Assembly (NCBI GenBank): GCA_001795235.1 | Contig: MGNZ01000111.1 | Coordinates: 1 to 9,731 of the forward strand | Direction of reading: 5' to 3' | Source: Chloroflexi bacterium RBG_16_64_32 | Lineage (GTDB): Bacteria; Chloroflexota; Dehalococcoidia; SM23-28-2; RBG-16-64-32 | Length of the DNA: 9,731 nt | In this document: in pieces, positions 6,591 through 9,731 of the stretch | How the letters are laid out: the number at the start of each line of letters is the position of its first letter | Numbering within the stretch: the stretch's first letter is position 1 | Program-made: the position numbers and the translations under genes | Notes under the pieces: model-generated | The model's input: only the letters and a program-made list of their open reading frames with translations | Told to the model about the DNA's origin: nothing | Databases searched by the model: none

Positions 6591-7418
6591 CGGTCGCCTT
6601 CCGGCGCTGTAGTCGCCGAAGGGGGCGTCGCGCTGACGCACCGCCTCTCGAATACCCTCGTCATCGATCAGTTTACGCCATGCCAAGCCCTCCGGGGTAT
6701 GTCTCATGAGTCCGTCGAGAATGGATCCCAGGAGCTGAGTGGTGCGCAGACCCATGTTCTCGTAGGCCTGGTTCACGAGCAGCTTCATGGAGACGAGCTG
6801 CGAGGAGGGTATGCGGCCGATGCGCTGGGCCAGCTTCTCAACTTCGGCCTCCAGATCGGCGGCGGGGACAGCCTTGTGGATGAGGCCGATGCGCTCAGCC
6901 GTGGGCCCGTCCACCGGGTCGCCGGTGAGCAGGAGCCGCTTCGCCCACTCCGCGCTCAGGCGATAGGCCCACATGGCCGTCAGGGGCGAGCCCCAGACCC
7001 TGGCCGGGGCGTAGCCGATCTGGGCGTCCTCCGCCGCCACGATAAGGTCACTACACAGGACCATGTCGGTGCCGCCGGCCACGCACCAGCCGTGAACCTG
7101 GGCGATCGTCGGTTTGCGGCTGTACCAGAGGCTCATAAACCTGCCGGCGAGGGTGGTGGTAAATGAATAGTCGGCAACGGGGTCCCACTTTCGCGGTCCG
7201 GTGAACAGCCCAGGCTCCAGATCGAAGCCCGCGCAGAAGGCCCTGCCTGCGCCCCGCAAGACGATGACCCGCACGCGGGGGTTCGCGTTGGCCTCGCCGA
7301 CGGCGCGCTCGAGCTCTTCCGTCATCGCGATGTTGATCGCGTTCAGGCGCTGCGGCCGGTTGAGGGTGATCCTGGCCACGGGGCCGTCGGTCTCGTAGGC
7401 GATCGTCTCGTAACTCAT
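6588..7418 (-). CDS. Crotonase / enoyl-CoA hydratase-isomerase family protein
   Basis: This 276-residue protein carries the crotonase fold signatures: LNRPQRLNAI (19-28), the first oxyanion-hole strand GRAFCAGFDL (58-67) and the second, HGWCVAGGTDMVLCSDL (109-125). It should bind CoA thioesters and stabilise an enolate. The two glutamates of classical enoyl-CoA hydratase are not conserved: the Glu144 position is D118 and the Glu164 position is P138, in IGYAPARVWG. It is therefore unlikely to be a standard hydratase and may be an isomerase, hydrolase or other subfamily; the reaction is unassigned. ATG overlaps the coaBC stop by 4 bases (ATGA). Its place right after two CoA biosynthesis genes is unusual for a catabolic enzyme. 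Confidence 0.88.
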   Translation of the reverse strand: MSYETIAYETDGPVARITLNRPQRLNAINIAMTEELERAVGEANANPRVRVIVLRGAGRAFCAGFDLEPGLFTGPRKWDPVADYSFTTTLAGRFMSLWYSRKPTIAQVHGWCVAGGTDMVLCSDLIVAAEDAQIGYAPARVWGSPLTAMWAYRLSAEWAKRLLLTGDPVDGPTAERIGLIHKAVPAADLEAEVEKLAQRIGRIPSSQLVSMKLLVNQAYENMGLRTTQLLGSILDGLMRHTPEGLAWRKLIDDEGIREAVRQRDAPFGDYSAGRRP

Positions 7419-8626
7419 TTCCGGGCGCCCTGCGCTTGCACTAACGTCACCACCCGGTCCAGTACACGGGCGGCTACATCGTGCTTGGGCATGAGCGTCA
7501 GCTCCTCTTCGCCCTGGCGGTCGATCAGCGTCACCTTGTTAGTGTCGGAGCCAAAACCGCAGCCATCGGCGGTCACGTCATTGGCGACGATGAATTCCAG
7601 CCCTTTCTCCTCCAGCTTATGGCGGGCGTTCGCCAGCAGGTCCTCACTCTCGGCGGCGAAACCCACCCTAACCAAGCCCTGCCGGTGACCCACCTCCGCC
7701 AGTATATCCGGCGTCCTGACCAGGGGGAGACTGAACGATTCACGGCGACGCTTCATCTTCTGACCGATCGCCTCCGCCGGCTGGTAGTCAGCCACCGCGG
7801 CCGCCATGATGAGGGCATCCGCATCGGCGCATTCCACCACGACAGCGTCGCGCATCTCGGCGGCGCTGCGCACGAAGACGGCGCGGACGGCGTAGGGGAC
7901 GGGCAAGGCCACCGCCCCGCTGACCAGAGCGACATCCGCTCCGCGGTCGCGCGCGGCCTCGGCCAGAGCGTAGCCCATCTTCCCGGACGAATAGTTACCG
8001 ACATAGCGGACGGGGTCGATGGGCTCCTGGGTGCCGCCGGCGCTGACCACGACCTTCTTCGCCGCCAGGTCTCCATCCCTGCCCAGGACGTACCTCAGCC
8101 CGCCGATGATCGTGTCAACGTCAGACATCCTGCCCGGGCCCGTGTGGCCGGAGGCGAGCCGTCCCACCTCAGGCCCCACCACGTGTACGCCGCGGCTGAG
8201 CAGCGTCTCCAGATGACCCTGCGTGGCCTCGTGCTCGTACATGTGGGGGTCCATGGCAGGGCAGATGACGATGGGCGCTCGGGTGGCGAGGGCGGTCAGG
8301 CTCAACATATCTTCGGCGAGGCCAAGGGCGATGCGGGCGATGGTGGTGGCCGTGGCCGGAGCAACCAGGAGGGCATGGGCGCGGCGGGCCATCTCCACAT
8401 GCTGCTCGGACGCGCCGGACGCAGTGTCGAACATATCCACGTAGGCCCTGCGACCGGTGACGCTCTGGAACGTCAGGGGCGTCACGAACCGCTCGGCCAC
8501 CGGCGTGAGGACGACATCCAGCCTGGCGCCGGCCTGAGTGAGCTTGCTGGCGAGGTCCGCCGCCTTATAGGCGGCGATACTGCCGCTCACGCCGAGGATG
8601 ATGTTCCGATCTGTGAGGTTGTACAT
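7415..8626 (-). CDS. coaBC: Bifunctional phosphopantothenoylcysteine decarboxylase / phosphopantothenate-cysteine ligase (CoaBC, Dfp)
   Basis: This 403-residue protein performs steps two and three of CoA synthesis: CoaB joins 4'-phosphopantothenate to cysteine, and the FMN-dependent CoaC half decarboxylates the product to 4'-phosphopantetheine. CoaC (1 to about 185) begins ILGVSGSIAAYKAADL and has the catalytic H76. CoaB (about 188-403) has SAGGTQEPIDPVRYVGNYSSGKMG with N211, AAAVADY (275-281), K290 and GFAAE (322-326), all as in E. coli with an offset of one. Two CoaC residues differ: the PxMN motif reads PAMDPHMYE (D126 for Asn125) and the catalytic Cys158 position is S159 in LASGHTGPGRM. 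It starts 4 bases after coaX and ends inside the crotonase start. Confidence 0.95.
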   Translation of the reverse strand: MYNLTDRNIILGVSGSIAAYKAADLASKLTQAGARLDVVLTPVAERFVTPLTFQSVTGRRAYVDMFDTASGASEQHVEMARRAHALLVAPATATTIARIALGLAEDMLSLTALATRAPIVICPAMDPHMYEHEATQGHLETLLSRGVHVVGPEVGRLASGHTGPGRMSDVDTIIGGLRYVLGRDGDLAAKKVVVSAGGTQEPIDPVRYVGNYSSGKMGYALAEAARDRGADVALVSGAVALPVPYAVRAVFVRSAAEMRDAVVVECADADALIMAAAVADYQPAEAIGQKMKRRRESFSLPLVRTPDILAEVGHRQGLVRVGFAAESEDLLANARHKLEEKGLEFIVANDVTADGCGFGSDTNKVTLIDRQGEEELTLMPKHDVAARVLDRVVTLVQAQGARK

Positions 8627-8630
8627 CTCG

Positions 8631-9401
8631 CTACCCGCGGTTCATCTCGTAGATGATTCGTAGCCCCTCAAGAGTCAGGTCCACGTTCACCTCGTCGATT
8701 ACATCCGTCTCATTGGCGATCAAGTCGGCGTAGCCACCGGTGCCGATCACCTTAACGCCGGGCCCTAGCTCCTCCTTGAAGCGGCCGACGATCCCCTCCA
8801 CCAGCCCCACGTATCCGTAGACGAGCCCCGACTGGATGGCCGACACGGTGTTGCGCCCGATTGCCGCCTTGGGCGGGGTCAGCTCCACGCGGTATAGCTT
8901 CGCCGCGCGCTGAAACAGCGCCTCGGAGGCGATGCCGAGGCCCGGGGCGATAGCTCCCCCCAGGTAGTCACCGTCCGCTGTGATGGCGTCGAACACGGTG
9001 CCTGTGCCCATGTCCACGATGATGATGGGAGGCGGCCCGTACAGCTGGATCGCCGCCACGGCGTCCGCGACACGATCCACACCCACGTCGCGCGGGCTGT
9101 CGTATACGATGCGGAGCCCCGTGCGCGCTCCCGTGCCGACTATAAGCGGCTTGACATTAAGATAGCGCCGGCACGCGGCCTCGAAAACGGGATCCAGGTC
9201 CGCCACAACGCTTCCCATCACCGCATCAGAGATGTCGTCCGCTTGGATCCCATCGTGGGCGAGGAGGCTGGCCATCAGCACGCCGTACTCGTCAGCCCTC
9301 TTGTTGATGTCAGTTGAGACACGCCAGGTGGCGCGCAGAGAAGCGTCCTGAAAAACGCCAACGGTAACATTGGTGTTGCCGACATCCATGGCTAGGAGCA
9401 C
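8631..9401 (-). CDS. coaX: Type III pantothenate kinase
   Basis: It phosphorylates pantothenate with ATP, the first step of CoA synthesis. Type III enzymes are known to need a monovalent cation and to be insensitive to CoA feedback. The 256-residue protein begins MLLAMDVGNTN (phosphate-binding D6). It then has TGLRIVYDSPRDVGVDR with the catalytic base D109, DMGTGTVFDAI (about 130-140), GGAIAPGL (148-155) and, near the C-terminus, GTGGYADLIANET. The GTG at 9401 is chosen because MLLAxDVGNT is the canonical N-terminus; an in-frame GTG at 9422 overlaps the ribosome site and would add seven unconserved residues. It leads the operon, with coaBC 4 bases after its stop. Confidence 0.93.
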   Translation of the reverse strand: MLLAMDVGNTNVTVGVFQDASLRATWRVSTDINKRADEYGVLMASLLAHDGIQADDISDAVMGSVVADLDPVFEAACRRYLNVKPLIVGTGARTGLRIVYDSPRDVGVDRVADAVAAIQLYGPPPIIIVDMGTGTVFDAITADGDYLGGAIAPGLGIASEALFQRAAKLYRVELTPPKAAIGRNTVSAIQSGLVYGYVGLVEGIVGRFKEELGPGVKVIGTGGYADLIANETDVIDEVNVDLTLEGLRIIYEMNRG

Positions 9402-9410
9402 TTCTGAATG

Positions 9411-9420
9411 ATCACCTCCC
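9411..9420 (-). promoter_or_regulatory. Extended Shine-Dalgarno of coaX
   Basis: On the minus strand GGGAGGTGAT (9420-9411), continuing into C, matches the 16S anti-SD over about ten bases. The last G of GGAGG is 13 bases from the GTG at 9401, longer than usual, but no ATG, GTG or TTG lies closer in frame. Confidence 0.6.
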
Positions 9421-9434
9421 ACAGCAGCGTGCTA

Positions 9435-9465
9435 ATTATAGCAGGCGGCATTGGGCCACGGGCAG
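9435..9465 (-). promoter_or_regulatory. Predicted promoter of the coaX-coaBC operon
   Basis: A perfect TATAAT reads on the minus strand at 9440-9435. No good -35 box lies at 16-18 bases; the best is CTGCCC (9465-9460) with a 19-base spacer. The predicted start near 9428 gives a leader of under 30 bases containing the extended ribosome site. Confidence 0.55.
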
Positions 9466-9535
9466 CGTCTTTTGGGGAACCCGTTGAGGGTGAGGAAAGG
9501 GCCGACATTTAGTCCACCGCCTTGTCATAAAATCC

Positions 9536-9565
9536 TTGACCCCCTTGCTTGGCCGTTGCTATTGT
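9536..9565 (+). promoter_or_regulatory. Predicted promoter of the DnaA-domain gene
   Basis: TTGACC (9536-9541) and TATTGT (9560-9565) are 18 bases apart, giving a leader of about 55 bases. The rest of the 224-base divergent gap (9402-9625) holds the coaX promoter and no recognisable DnaA boxes. Confidence 0.55.
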
Positions 9566-9625
9566 TCCGCCGTCCGCTCCCATCGGATGTCCGCCAAGAC
9601 CCACTAACCTCAGGGAGGGAAAACC

Positions 9626-9731
9626 ATGCAGGATCCTATTGCCAGCCGTGTATGGGATACTGCCCTCGGCCAGTTGCAGCTTCAGGTCACCCGTCCCAAC
9701 TACGACACGTGGCTGAAGGGCACGCTCGGCC
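9626..9731 (+). CDS. DnaA N-terminal domain protein, partial (3' end outside window)
   Basis: The first 35 residues read MQDPIASRVWDTALGQLQLQ, continuing VTRPNYDTWLKGTLG. The W...AL..L..Q.....Y.TWL pattern is that of DnaA domain I, the N-terminal module that mediates DnaA self-association and contacts with helicase and other partners. ATG at 9626 has AGGGAGGGA (9612-9620) just upstream. The gene could be dnaA itself, or one of the shorter proteins carrying only domain I that I recall from Chloroflexota. The ATP-binding and DNA-binding parts would lie outside the window. The lack of DnaA boxes upstream and the CoA-synthesis neighbours argue mildly against the standard dnaA/oriC locus. Confidence 0.75.
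   Translation, partial: MQDPIASRVWDTALGQLQLQVTRPNYDTWLKGTLG

Noticed and set aside
6578..6664. Longer methyltransferase start at 6664
   Set aside because: It would overlap the crotonase gene by 77 bases with no ribosome site, whereas ATG 6577 has an AAGGAGGT immediately upstream.
5843..6709. Long plus-strand frame opposite the methyltransferase
   Set aside because: A GC-driven antisense shadow: the minus strand carries the SAM-binding motifs and a clear ribosome site.
7481..8656. 391-codon plus-strand frame opposite coaBC
   Set aside because: His/Gly/Asp-rich translation with no family motifs; coaBC on the minus strand is unambiguous.
9402..9625. Possible replication origin beside a DnaA-type gene
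   Set aside because: No TTATCCACA-like boxes and no AT-rich unwinding region were seen in the divergent gap.

Overview
This 9.7 kb window looks like an ordinary chromosomal stretch from a high-GC bacterium, most likely a Chloroflexota member of the Dehalococcoidia/SAR202 kind. That assignment is inference. It rests on base composition, on the family look of the CoaBC and DnaA-type proteins, and on an FtsX-type ABC exporter with no periplasmic adaptor gene, which fits a single-membrane envelope. No mobile element, CRISPR array, tRNA or rRNA was seen.

Layout. (1) Positions 1-254, minus strand: the incomplete C-terminal part of a PAP2-superfamily membrane protein that runs off the left edge, read from its own promoter. 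(2) 384-2901, plus: a divergent two-gene unit, pepA (M17 leucyl aminopeptidase) and a COG1237-type metallo-beta-lactamase-fold hydrolase one base downstream, driven by a near-consensus promoter at 325-353. (3) 3019-5548, plus: a self-contained export cassette of a TetR-family regulator, a MacB/FtsX-type permease and its ATPase. A strong promoter is followed directly by a striking four-half-site operator. (4) 5549-5761: a convergent intergenic gap with a perfect 28-bp palindrome. (5) 9401-5762, minus: a tight operon coaX - coaBC - crotonase-family protein - class I methyltransferase, with gaps or overlaps of +4, -4 and about +10 bases. CoaX and CoaBC cover pantothenate to 4'-phosphopantetheine in coenzyme A synthesis. 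(6) From 9626, plus: the first 35 codons of a protein with a DnaA domain I, divergent from coaX and with its own promoter.

How the genes work together: the CoA operon supplies 4'-phosphopantetheine, and its third gene encodes a protein of a CoA-thioester-handling family, though one that lacks a catalytic glutamate of true hydratases. The TetR cassette probably senses a small compound and controls its own expression and that of the exporter. I found no clear new multi-gene system. The points most worth a second look are the phased TetR operator array, the substitution of two catalytic residues in the CoaC half of CoaBC, the PAP2 fragment lacking its catalytic motif, and the identity of the DnaA-domain gene cut by the right edge.
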